Both the position numbers and the translations under genes were made by a program. From Burkholderia ubonensis (GTDB lineage: Bacteria > Pseudomonadota > Gammaproteobacteria > Burkholderiales > Burkholderiaceae): a DNA stretch of 64,000 nt. Shown piece after piece: positions 47,962 to 55,976 of the stretch; within the stretch, counting starts at the first letter, position 1, and every line of letters starts with the position of its first letter. The DNA is taken from positions 558,001 to 622,000 of the forward strand of contig NZ_CADFEB010000005.1 in assembly GCF_902833085.1 (NCBI RefSeq), given 5' to 3'. Below the pieces are notes generated by a model. The model was not told the origin of the DNA. It saw only the letters and a program-made list of their open reading frames with translations, and did no database searches.

Positions 47962-48948
47962 ATGACCACCATCACCTCGCCAATCACCCAACTGCTCGGC
48001 ATCCGGTATCCGGTCGTGCTCGCCCCGATGGGCGGCGTGTCGGGCGGCCGCCTCGCCGGCGCCGTCTCCCGTGCCGGCGGCCTCGGCCTGGTCGGCGCGA
48101 GCTACGGCGATCCGGACTGGATGCGCGCCGAGCTCGGACTGATGTCGGACGTCGACGCACCCTGGGGCGTCGGACTCGTGATGTTCACGGTCGAGAAGAA
48201 CATGCAGCTGCTCGATCTCGCGCTCTCCTATCGCCCGAAGGTCGTCGCGCTGTCGTTCGGCGATCCGAACCTGTTCGTCGGCAGGATCAAGGATCAGGGC
48301 GCGCTCGCCGTCGTCCAGGTGCACGACGTCGACCAGGCGCTGCTCGCCGTCGACGCGGGCGCGGACGCGCTCATCGTGCAGGGCGCCGAAGCGGGCGGCC
48401 ACAGCCTGCGTCGCGCGCTCTTTCCGCTGCTTCCCGCGGTTCGCGACGCCGTCGGCGACGCGTATCCGCTGATCGCCGCGGGCGGTATCGCGGACGGGCG
48501 CGGCGGCGCCGCCGCCCTCGCCCTCGGCGCGAACGCGGTCATGGTCGGCACGCGCTTCGTCGCGACCGACGAGTCGCTCGCGACCCCGAAGATGCAGCAG
48601 CGCCTCATCGACTCGACCGAGAAGGACACCGTGCGCACGCGTGCGTTCGATCTCGTCCGCGGAATCGAATGGCCGGCCGAGTATTCGGGCCGGGCGATCG
48701 CGAACGACTTCTCCGCGCAGTGGGTCGGGCGCGAGCACGAGCTGCCGGGCGCGCCCGCCGCCGTGCGCGAAGCCTATCTGCAGGCGGTTCGCGACGACGA
48801 CGTCGGCACGCGTGCGATCTGGGCGGGCGAAGTGTCGGATCTCGTTCGCGACGTTCGCCCGGCGGCCGACGTCGTGCGCGGCATCGCGCACGACACGGCC
48901 CGTCACCTGACGCAGCTCGGCGAAGCGTTCCAGCCCGAGACCGCCTGA
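47962..48948 (+). CDS. Nitronate monooxygenase-like FMN enzyme
   Basis: 328 residues, TIM barrel. YPVVLAPMGGVSGGRLAGAV is the N-terminal FMN-binding start. QGAEAGGHS carries the catalytic His of class I nitronate monooxygenases. LIAAGGIADGRGGAAALALG, followed by AVMVGTRFVATDES, forms the phosphate-binding region. Members oxidise nitronates such as propionate-3-nitronate; others are enoyl reductases of the FabK group, so the reaction is not certain. Start ATG with an AGGA site. Its presence hints that the pathway has a nitro or nitronate intermediate; this is inference. Confidence 0.85.
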   Translation: MTTITSPITQLLGIRYPVVLAPMGGVSGGRLAGAVSRAGGLGLVGASYGDPDWMRAELGLMSDVDAPWGVGLVMFTVEKNMQLLDLALSYRPKVVALSFGDPNLFVGRIKDQGALAVVQVHDVDQALLAVDAGADALIVQGAEAGGHSLRRALFPLLPAVRDAVGDAYPLIAAGGIADGRGGAAALALGANAVMVGTRFVATDESLATPKMQQRLIDSTEKDTVRTRAFDLVRGIEWPAEYSGRAIANDFSAQWVGREHELPGAPAAVREAYLQAVRDDDVGTRAIWAGEVSDLVRDVRPAADVVRGIAHDTARHLTQLGEAFQPETA

Positions 48949-48958
48949 GCCCTCGTCC

Positions 48959-49789
48959 ATGCTTGCCGTCCCTTGCACGACCGGGCCGGCACCGACCACT
49001 CGCCTCCAGATGAAACCGATCGAACCTGTCCATGCGCGTTACGGCAACGGCCCGCTGCAGGCGGCCGTCCTGTCCCCGGTCCTCCCGGTCTGGGACGAAG
49101 GGCGCTTCTTCGAGCCGCTCGTGCGGCCGTTGGTCGACGCCGGCTATCGCGTGACGATTTACGACACGTTGTCGATGCTGTCCGAACAATCGGAAGGCAT
49201 CGACGCATTCGCCGCGCGCTGGTCCGCCCACCTGGCCGCGTCGGGCCCCTTCGACCTGCTCGCGGGTGGCGCGCTGGGCGGCGCCGTCGTGCAGGCGATG
49301 CTCGGCGCGCCGTGGGTTGCCGACGTGCCGCGGATCCTGCTGATTTCCGCGCCGAACCTCGCCGACGAAACGCTCGACACGCGGCTCGGCGCACTCGCCG
49401 AGCTCGGCCGCCGCGGCGACGTCGCGCACGCGTTGGCGAGGCTCGACAGCCTCGTCGCCCCGGAAGGCGCACCCGTCGCGCACGCAAGCGCGGCGCCGGC
49501 CGCCCACGGCTCCCGCGCGACGGAAGCGGCACGCCTCGCCCGCGGTTTCGCGCTGCTCCTCGGCATCGACGTCAGGGCCGCCGTGGATCGCTACGCCGGC
49601 CGGCTGCTGAACGTCTACGGCGAGCGCTCGCAACTCGTCCGGCGCTGCAACATCCATTTGCGCGACACGCCGTCGCAGGCCGCCATCGGCATTCCGAACG
49701 GCGGCATGCGCCCGCTGACGGACGATCTCGCCCGCGTCTGCGCGGCCGTGCGCGCGCACCTGGACATCGCCGTGCCGCAACTGACCTGA
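48959..49789 (+). CDS. Alpha/beta-hydrolase-fold protein lacking the catalytic triad
   Basis: 276 residues (259 if the ATG at 49010 is used; neither has a good ribosome site). The fold is visible: a hydrophobic first strand, GYRVTIYD, the nucleophile elbow FDLLAGGALGGAVVQAM, and RILLISAPN. At the elbow GxSxG reads GGALG, so Ser is Ala. The acid position LLNVYGERSQLV has Ser where Asp is usual, and the His position IPNGGMRPL has Gly instead of GHM. It is probably not a hydrolase; a binding or scaffold role, or a cofactor-free reaction, is possible. Confidence 0.75.
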   Translation: MLAVPCTTGPAPTTRLQMKPIEPVHARYGNGPLQAAVLSPVLPVWDEGRFFEPLVRPLVDAGYRVTIYDTLSMLSEQSEGIDAFAARWSAHLAASGPFDLLAGGALGGAVVQAMLGAPWVADVPRILLISAPNLADETLDTRLGALAELGRRGDVAHALARLDSLVAPEGAPVAHASAAPAAHGSRATEAARLARGFALLLGIDVRAAVDRYAGRLLNVYGERSQLVRRCNIHLRDTPSQAAIGIPNGGMRPLTDDLARVCAAVRAHLDIAVPQLT

Positions 49790-49801
49790 ACGGAAACGAA
49801 C

Positions 49802-50656
49802 ATGACCGATATCGCCCAGGCCACGTTCATCGACGTGCATTACCACGCGGGGCCCGACGCGTTCGTGCGGCGCCGCTCCGTGCTCGACGCGGGCGCGCGC
49901 TACCGCGAAGCCGGCGGCTGGGTCGTCCTGAAGAATCATCTCGGATGCACGGCCGCGCAGGCCTGGGAAGCGCGGCAGGCAGGCCTTCCCGTGTCGGCGT
50001 CGATCGTGCTGAACGAGATCGCCGGCGGCATCGACCGGCGCGCGGTCGAGCGTTCGCTTTGCCAGCACGGCGAGGGGCCGGTACGCCTGATCGTCCACTT
50101 CCCGACCGTGACGGGCCGCAAGCATGCGAGCCGGCTCGCGCGGGAACGCAGCCACCCGATTCTGGACCAGCGCGCCATCGCGCCATGCACCGTGTCCGAC
50201 GCCGACGGCCGCCTGAAGGACAGCGTCGTCGACATCCTGCGCATGGCGCGCGACTATCCGCTCGTGATCTCGACCGGCCACGCGAACCGCGACGAGGTGT
50301 ATCGCCTCGTCGACGCGGCGATTCGCCACGACGTGCCGCGGCTGATGCTCAACCAGCCCGCGAATCCGCTCACGGGCCTGCGCGCGGCCGAGTTGCGCGA
50401 CATCGCGAGCGCGCCGATGGTGTACGTCGAGCAGACCGCGCTCACCTACCTGCTCGGTTACCAGGACGCCGACGATTTTCGCGCGGTGCTGGCCGACGTC
50501 CCGCGCGTCGTCTACAGCTCGGATCTCGGCCAGACGAGCCAGCCGGACATCGCCGACTGGCTGCGGACGTCGTCCGGGTGGTTCGACGCATTCGGTCTGT
50601 CCCGCGAGCGAATCGACGACATCACGCGCGTGCAGCCGCTCGCGCTGTTGACCTAG
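49802..50656 (+). CDS. DUF6282 family protein (amidohydrolase/PHP-like)
   Basis: 284 residues. IDVHYHAGPDAFVRRR at the N-terminus looks like the first metal-binding strand of an amidohydrolase or PHP barrel. VVLKNHLGCTAAQA follows, then SIVLNEIAGGIDRRAVE. Further potential ligands are in LVISTGHANRDEVY and VYSSDLGQTSQPD (Asp). This arrangement is that of the DUF6282 family, whose substrate I do not know; hydrolysis of a C-N bond or a lactone is plausible. It begins 12 bases after the pseudo-hydrolase gene. Confidence 0.75.
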   Translation: MTDIAQATFIDVHYHAGPDAFVRRRSVLDAGARYREAGGWVVLKNHLGCTAAQAWEARQAGLPVSASIVLNEIAGGIDRRAVERSLCQHGEGPVRLIVHFPTVTGRKHASRLARERSHPILDQRAIAPCTVSDADGRLKDSVVDILRMARDYPLVISTGHANRDEVYRLVDAAIRHDVPRLMLNQPANPLTGLRAAELRDIASAPMVYVEQTALTYLLGYQDADDFRAVLADVPRVVYSSDLGQTSQPDIADWLRTSSGWFDAFGLSRERIDDITRVQPLALLT

Positions 50657-50749
50657 ACGCCCGCCGCATTCCGTCGCGCGTGCGCGTCATCCATTCCGTC
50701 GTATCAGCGTCTTCTTCTCACATGCGTTGCCCTTTCCAAGGAGAACTTC

Positions 50750-51913
50750 ATGGCCAATCTGACTTACGCGACCCGCAAGCCCAATCCGATGCTGACGAGC
50801 ACCAATCAAATGAAGCTGGGCGTATTCGCGTTGAACATCGAAGGCGGCTGCACGTTCACCCGCGCGCCCGAGCGCCTGAAGGCGGACGACTGGCTCGGCA
50901 ACCTGAAGGTCGCGAAGGCCGCCGACCGCGCCGGCTTCGAGGCGCTGCTGCCGGTCGGCCGGTGGCGCGGCTTCGGCGGCGACAGCAACCCGATGGGCGT
51001 GTCGTATGAAACCTATACGTGGGCCGCGGGGCTCGCATCGGTCACCGACCAGATCGGCATCCTCACCACGTCGCACGTCTCGACCGTGCACCCGCTGTTC
51101 GCGGCCAAGCAGGCCACCACGATCGATCACATCAGCGGCGGCCGTTTCGGGCTGAACATTATCTGCGGCTGGAACAGCGCGGAGATGAAGATGTTCGACG
51201 GCACGATGCGGGAGCACGACGAGCGCTATGACCATGCGGACGAGTGGCTCGAGGTCGCCCGCCGCGCGTGGACCCATCAGGGCGAGTTCGACCTGAAGGG
51301 CAAGTACTTCAACATCGAGCGCGGCTTCTCGGAGCCGAAGCCGCTCAACCGTCCGTTCCTGATGAACGCCGGCGGCTCGCCGCGCGGCAAGCGGTTCTGC
51401 GCGCAGCATTGCGACGCCGCCTACCTGATCGTCAAGTACCAGGACGGCGAAGACGTCGCGCGCGCGCAGATCCAGTCCTACCGGGATCTCGCCCGCAAGG
51501 AATTCGGCCGCGACATCCAGATCTGGTGCTATGCGTACGTGATCCAGCGCGACACGCTCGCCGAGGCCGAGCGCGATCTCGACTACTACGTGAACCAGAT
51601 GGGCGACGAACTGGCCTGCACGAACGTCACGAAGGAAATCGGCATCGAAAGCGGCATGTTCAAGTCGACCGAGGACGCCGAACGCTTCCGTTACCACATC
51701 AAGGCGGGGTTCGCCGGCGTGCCGCTCGTCGGGACGCCGGAAATGATCGTCTCGCAGTTCCAGAAGTATTCGGACTGGGGGATCGACGGCATCTGCCTGA
51801 CGTGGCTCGACTATCACACCGGCATTCAGGACTTCGTCGACGGCGTGCTGCCGCTGATGGAGGACGCCGGCCTGCGCGGCACGTATCCGCACGCACGCGT
51901 GCGGATCGCGTGA
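50750..51913 (+). CDS. LLM-class flavin-dependent monooxygenase (RutA/SfnG-like)
   Basis: 387 residues, bacterial-luciferase-like TIM barrel using reduced flavin supplied by a partner. Family features: KLGVFALNIEGGCTF, RAGFEALLPVGRWRGFGG (the RGFGG block also occurs in RutA), TIDHISGGRFGLNIICGWN, EHDERYDHADEWLEV, and GTPEMIVSQFQKYSDWGIDG. RutA opens the uracil ring and SfnG oxidises dimethylsulfone; this protein resembles both, so the substrate is open. A strong AAGGAG site precedes the ATG. The reductase is encoded next. Confidence 0.9.
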   Translation: MANLTYATRKPNPMLTSTNQMKLGVFALNIEGGCTFTRAPERLKADDWLGNLKVAKAADRAGFEALLPVGRWRGFGGDSNPMGVSYETYTWAAGLASVTDQIGILTTSHVSTVHPLFAAKQATTIDHISGGRFGLNIICGWNSAEMKMFDGTMREHDERYDHADEWLEVARRAWTHQGEFDLKGKYFNIERGFSEPKPLNRPFLMNAGGSPRGKRFCAQHCDAAYLIVKYQDGEDVARAQIQSYRDLARKEFGRDIQIWCYAYVIQRDTLAEAERDLDYYVNQMGDELACTNVTKEIGIESGMFKSTEDAERFRYHIKAGFAGVPLVGTPEMIVSQFQKYSDWGIDGICLTWLDYHTGIQDFVDGVLPLMEDAGLRGTYPHARVRIA

Positions 51914-51978
51914 CGGCGGTCGTCCGCCCGCGGCCGCGACGCGCCCTCCACTACGACATTCTCATCAAGGATCAAGTC

Positions 51979-52539
51979 ATGCTCGATCGTTCCCAGCCCG
52001 ACGACGCCGTCGTCGCGAGCTTCAAGAAAGCGATGCGGCGTCTGACTTCGACGATTTCCATCATCGCGACGGACGAAGGATCCGAGCGCTTCGGGATGGT
52101 GGCGACCGCCGTCAGCTCCGTTTCGTCGGACCCGCCGGCCATCCTCGTCTGCATCAACCGCTCGGCGAGCATCTGCGAGCCGCTGCTGCGCCGGCGGCGC
52201 TTCTCGGTGAACCTGCTGCGCTCCGACCAGAGTCACCTGATTCCGGTGTTCTCCGGGAAGGTGCCGAGCCGCGAGCGGTTCGCGTACGGCACGTGGGACG
52301 AGCGCCACGCGCTGCCGTTTCTCGCCGGCGCGCAAGCGAACCTGTTCTGCGACGTCGACGGCCAGTTCGCGTACGGCAGTCACGAGGTCGTGATCGGCCG
52401 GGTTCGCGCGGCGAGCGCGGCGGACGCCATTTCCCCGCTGTTGTGGCAGGACGGCATGCCCGCCGGCGCCTGCGCGCTGCCGGAGCTCCGCGTGCCGGCA
52501 AACAGCCTCCATGAAGCCGGGCTCGCGACGCCGGCGTGA
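51979..52539 (+). CDS. Flavin reductase (NAD(P)H:FMN), HpaC/RutF type
   Basis: 186 residues, split-barrel flavin reductase. FKKAMRRLTSTISIIATDEG, then GMVATAVSSVSSDPPAILVCINRSAS, and VNLLRSDQ are the standard flavin-binding blocks. GSHEVVIGRVRA lies in the C-terminal part. It should supply FMNH2 to the LLM monooxygenase encoded 65 bases upstream, giving a two-component oxygenase. Confidence 0.92.
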   Translation: MLDRSQPDDAVVASFKKAMRRLTSTISIIATDEGSERFGMVATAVSSVSSDPPAILVCINRSASICEPLLRRRRFSVNLLRSDQSHLIPVFSGKVPSRERFAYGTWDERHALPFLAGAQANLFCDVDGQFAYGSHEVVIGRVRAASAADAISPLLWQDGMPAGACALPELRVPANSLHEAGLATPA

Positions 52540-52546
52540 CGCAACC

Positions 52547-52574
52547 GGCGGCCGTCGAAACGACGACGGCCGCC
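52547..52574 (+). terminator. Perfect intercistronic stem-loop
   Basis: 11-bp perfect stem GGCGGCCGTCG / CGACGGCCGCC with a 6-base loop, 7 bases after the flavin reductase stop codon. The next gene starts 40 bases later. Confidence 0.6.
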
Positions 52575-52614
52575 GCTCCCCGCTTTCTCAACTCAACCCG
52601 ACTCGAGGTTTGCT

Positions 52615-52983
52615 ATGGCCAATGACACGCTTTCGACGACGCCCGATTCCGTCAATCCCCACGAGGTCGTGCTCGTCAACGTCGTGCACGTCTTCGAAGG
52701 CAAGCAGGATGCCGCGCTCGACGTGCTGCGCGTGACCGTGAATTACGTTGCGCGCACCTACCCGGCGTTCCAGTGGAGCCGCCTGTACAAGAGCGTCGAC
52801 GGCAAGACCGTCATCAATCAGGCGAAGTGGACGAGCAAGGCCGAATTCGACCAGCTCTTCACGGACCCGGAATTCCTGTCGCGCTACAACGGGCTGAAGG
52901 AAACCGGGACCTGGGAATATCACCTTTATCAGGTGACCGATCTGATTACGCCGGAGACGGCCGCCGCTGCTGTCAGCGCATAA
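52615..52983 (+). CDS. ABM-type (antibiotic biosynthesis) monooxygenase-like protein
   Basis: 122 residues forming a dimeric ferredoxin-like barrel. VVLVNVVHVFEGKQDAALDV, RTYPAFQWSRLYKSVDGKTV and NQAKWTSKAEFDQLF are typical of the ABM superfamily, in which VNVV...FxW...N.A.W carry conserved residues. Members are cofactor-free oxygenases, heme-degrading enzymes or simple isomerases. Last gene of the plus-strand set. Confidence 0.82.
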   Translation: MANDTLSTTPDSVNPHEVVLVNVVHVFEGKQDAALDVLRVTVNYVARTYPAFQWSRLYKSVDGKTVINQAKWTSKAEFDQLFTDPEFLSRYNGLKETGTWEYHLYQVTDLITPETAAAAVSA

Positions 52984-53023
52984 CCGGGCCGCATAACCGG
53001 GCCACGATCGCGCCGTCCGTTCC

Positions 53024-53050
53024 GGGCGGTCCGCCGCAAGCGGACCGCCC
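53024..53050. terminator. Stem-loop ending the aldolase-monooxygenase cluster
   Basis: 11-bp perfect stem GGGCGGTCCGC / GCGGACCGCCC with loop CGCAA between convergent genes, followed by GCTTTCGCTTTCG. Confidence 0.7.
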
Positions 53051-53071
53051 GCTTTCGCTTTCGCGGCGTGC

Positions 53072-54205
53072 TCACGTCGCCTGGCACAACTGCATGTCGT
53101 GCTGCGGCAGCGCCGCCAGCGTCCGGATCAGTTCGCTCTGGCTGCTGATCCCGAGCTTCGCGTAGATCTGGGCCCGCTGGGTCCGGACCGTATTGACCGA
53201 CACGCGCCGGCTTTCCGCGACACGCGACACTTCCGCCCCCGTGCCCAGCGCAATCGCGATGTCGACTTCGCAGGGCGTCAGCTCGTAAAGCTCGTGCAAC
53301 GCGTGCAGGTTGTTCTTCGGCCGCTCCAGGTCGTTGATGATGATCATCGTGTACGCCGGGCTTCGAGACGCGTCCGGCCGCGCATGCTCGACCGGCACGC
53401 TCCACGCGATATACGGACGCTTGCCGGACGGACGCGTGATCAGCACGGTTTTCGCGCTGTCGCCGCAGGACCGGAACACGGTTCGGCGCAACGTGTCGGC
53501 GAGGCTGCGATCGCTTTCGGCGTCGGCGCAACGCAAGCGGCGCTGCGAGATCGCGATGCCGTCGCACGCCGTGCAGATCCGGTCCGCTTCGTTGTTCGTG
53601 CGGATCACCTCGCCGCTGGACGCCAGCAGCACCGCGCCGTAGGACAGCCGGCCAAGCGCAAGCAGCGCGGTTTCGTTCACGCCGGCGATATCCTCGAACC
53701 GCGCCTTCAATTCGTGAGCGCGGCGGATATGCGGCAGCAACATCGAAAGCAGCTGCGTATCGCCCTGCGCGAACGGCTCGCCGCGCATGCGCGTCTTGAA
53801 GCCGATCGCGCCGACGAAAGTATCGTTCCAGGAAAACACCGCAAGCAGCAGTTGCCCGATGTCGCGCCCGCTCGTCGAGCCGACGAGCCACGGCAAGCCC
53901 TGCCCGTCTCCGCCCTCCTTCACGTTGATCCTGACGACCTCGCCTTGCGGGCCGACATACTCGAACGGCTGGCAGCCCTCGCCGCGGCTCAACGTATACG
54001 TCAGTTTCCTGAACGCGTCGTCGGGCGCACCGTAGGTGATTTCGATCGGCTGGCAGCCGCTTCCCGGTCGCGGGATGTAGAGCAAGGAACCGGACTCGGC
54101 TTCCAGCATCCGGCCCAGCGCCGCGAGCGCGATGTGCCAGAGCGATGCATCGTGAGCCGTATCGTATATCTTCGACAGAAGATCATCGAGAATCTCAACC
54201 TTCAT
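53072..54205 (-). CDS. LuxR-family (FixJ/NarL-type HTH) transcriptional regulator
   Basis: 377 residues. The C-terminal HTH reads LTPCEVDIAIALGTGAEVSR, then VSVNTVRTQRAQIYAKLG, SQSELI, as in LuxR output domains. The N-terminal 300 residues form a sensor with PAS/GAF-like character, not an acyl-homoserine-lactone domain (the usual W and Y ligand pattern is not seen). Start at ATG 54205, preceded by AAGGG; an ATG at 54229 would include a palindrome in the coding region. It is convergent with the gene cluster and the most likely regulator of it; the signal is unknown. Confidence 0.87.
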   Translation of the reverse strand: MKVEILDDLLSKIYDTAHDASLWHIALAALGRMLEAESGSLLYIPRPGSGCQPIEITYGAPDDAFRKLTYTLSRGEGCQPFEYVGPQGEVVRINVKEGGDGQGLPWLVGSTSGRDIGQLLLAVFSWNDTFVGAIGFKTRMRGEPFAQGDTQLLSMLLPHIRRAHELKARFEDIAGVNETALLALGRLSYGAVLLASSGEVIRTNNEADRICTACDGIAISQRRLRCADAESDRSLADTLRRTVFRSCGDSAKTVLITRPSGKRPYIAWSVPVEHARPDASRSPAYTMIIINDLERPKNNLHALHELYELTPCEVDIAIALGTGAEVSRVAESRRVSVNTVRTQRAQIYAKLGISSQSELIRTLAALPQHDMQLCQAT

Positions 54206-54218
54206 TATCAATGCCCTT

Positions 54219-54235
54219 AAGGCGTTCAACGCCTT
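54219..54235. promoter_or_regulatory. Perfect palindrome just upstream of the LuxR-type gene
   Basis: AAGGCGTT-C-AACGCCTT, a 17-base perfect palindrome ending 13 bases before the regulator's ATG and next to its ribosome site. It could be an autoregulatory operator or an mRNA hairpin. Confidence 0.5.
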
Positions 54236-54725
54236 TGATATTCGTTTGGATAGTTAGGCACTCTCATGAAACGGCGCGCACCAGGACGACATTCCGGGCA
54301 ATCACTGATCGCCTCGGTCGACGCATTCCCTTAATGTGCACATCAAATCGGCACAAAACTCAATTAGGAACGCAAAAGAAACTGCCGGAAGCCATCCTTT
54401 TCAAAAAATGCTGCGCTGCCGCGATCATAATACATACAAATCAACAAAATTGCGCCCATTTCAGTCCATTGTGAACCGAATAAATATCCACAATTCGCCG
54501 CTTCATATCCCGGTTCGAATATATCGATTCGCGCGCGTTCGATAACGCGAAATCCACCATTGCCGCAGCCGAATCCGGCCTCGCGCACGCGATTGCGGAC
54601 ACGCAAGTCATCAAACCACGGAACTAGAGACTATTTTTCTTTTTTCCGCATCGACTTACCATCCACGCATCGAATCGAGTCGTTGATTTGCTCGAAGCCT
54701 GCGGGCAACGAATGAAGGAGATTGT
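54236..54725. other. Intergenic region between the LuxR-type and MFS genes
   Basis: 490 bases, AT-rich compared with flanking genes, no supported coding region. It must hold the promoters of two divergent genes. Several A/T tracts occur (around 54400-54500), but I can fix no promoter with confidence. The ribosome site of the MFS gene is AAGGAG at 54714-54719. Confidence 0.4.
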
Positions 54726-55907
54726 GTGAAAAAACTGCATCCCATATTTTTCATTGCGCTCGGCCTGTTCGGCGTCTATTCCATCGAATTCGGCGTGGTC
54801 GGCATTCTCCCGGTCATTACGCAACGCTACGGCATCAGCGCTTCGCAGGCCGGTTTCCTGGTGGGTCTCTTCGCGCTCGTCGTCGCTGCCGGCGGCCCGT
54901 TCATGGTCCTGCTGATGTCGCGCTTCAACCGCAAGAAAGTCCTGATGCTGTCGCTGCTGATCTTCTCGGCCAGCAGCGTGCTGTCCGCGTATGCGCCCAA
55001 CTACGCGACGCTGACGATCTCGCGGATCATCCCGGCGCTGTTCCACCCGGTCTATTTCTCGCTGGCCTTCGTCGCGGCTGCGTCGCTCTATCCGAAGAAC
55101 ATGGCCACCCATGCTTCCGCGAAGGCATTCGTGGGCACGAGCATGGGCATGGTGCTCGGCATTCCGATCACGACGTGGATCGCGGCGCGCGTTTCCTACG
55201 AGGCGTCGTTCCTGTTCAGCGCCGCGGTCAATTTCATCGCCGCGCTCGGCATCCTCGCGAAGCTTCCCGATGCCGCCAAGACCGAACGCATTTCGTACGG
55301 CAAGCAGCTCGCGATCCTGCGCAAGGTCCCGCTGTGGCTCAACATCGCCGCGTCGACCGCGATCTTCGGCGCGATGTTCTCGGTGTACAGCTACTCCGCC
55401 GAATACCTGCGCCTCGAAGCCCACATGAGCGGCGAGCTCATCAGTGTCGTGCTGGTGATATTCGGGATCGGCGGCGTCACCGGCAATCTGCTCGCCGGCA
55501 AGCTGCTCGCGAAGGACAAGGTGCGAACGACGGTGATGCATCCGATCGCGCTGAGCGCCGCCTATCTGGTGCTGCATTTCTTCTGTACGTCATCGCTGCC
55601 GCCGATGATCGTCATCGCGCTGCTCTGGGGCGCCATCCATACGAGCGGGCTGATCGTCACGCAGATCTGGCTGACGTCGGAAGCCCCGGAAGCGCCGGAG
55701 TTCGCGACCGGCGTGTACATCTCGTTCATCAACCTCGGCGTGGTCTTCGGCTCGACCGCCGGCGGATGGTTCCTCTCCAGGATCGGGATTCAGGGAACCA
55801 TCTGGAGCGGCCTCATGTTCGCCGCCGTCGCGCTGGCCTTCATCGCCATCAAGATCCTCTACTACGGCGACGTGCCGCGGGAAAGCGCCCTGTCCGCCGC
55901 GCGCTGA
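54726..55907 (+). CDS. MFS transporter, AraJ/DHA1 drug-exporter type
   Basis: 393 residues with 12 predicted helices. EFGVVGILPVITQRYGIS at helix 1 and GGPFMVLLMSRFNRKKVLM in the loop between helices 2 and 3 match the DHA1/AraJ group. It starts with GTG after AAGGAG. Its divergent position beside the LuxR regulator suggests export of the product, or of a toxic intermediate, of the neighbouring gene set. Substrate unknown. Confidence 0.88.
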   Translation: MKKLHPIFFIALGLFGVYSIEFGVVGILPVITQRYGISASQAGFLVGLFALVVAAGGPFMVLLMSRFNRKKVLMLSLLIFSASSVLSAYAPNYATLTISRIIPALFHPVYFSLAFVAAASLYPKNMATHASAKAFVGTSMGMVLGIPITTWIAARVSYEASFLFSAAVNFIAALGILAKLPDAAKTERISYGKQLAILRKVPLWLNIAASTAIFGAMFSVYSYSAEYLRLEAHMSGELISVVLVIFGIGGVTGNLLAGKLLAKDKVRTTVMHPIALSAAYLVLHFFCTSSLPPMIVIALLWGAIHTSGLIVTQIWLTSEAPEAPEFATGVYISFINLGVVFGSTAGGWFLSRIGIQGTIWSGLMFAAVALAFIAIKILYYGDVPRESALSAAR

Positions 55908-55976
55908 CGCCGGCATGCCGTCGCGGATCGCCATCGTGCATCCGGCCACCAGCCGCTCGAGCGCCGCGCTGCCCGC

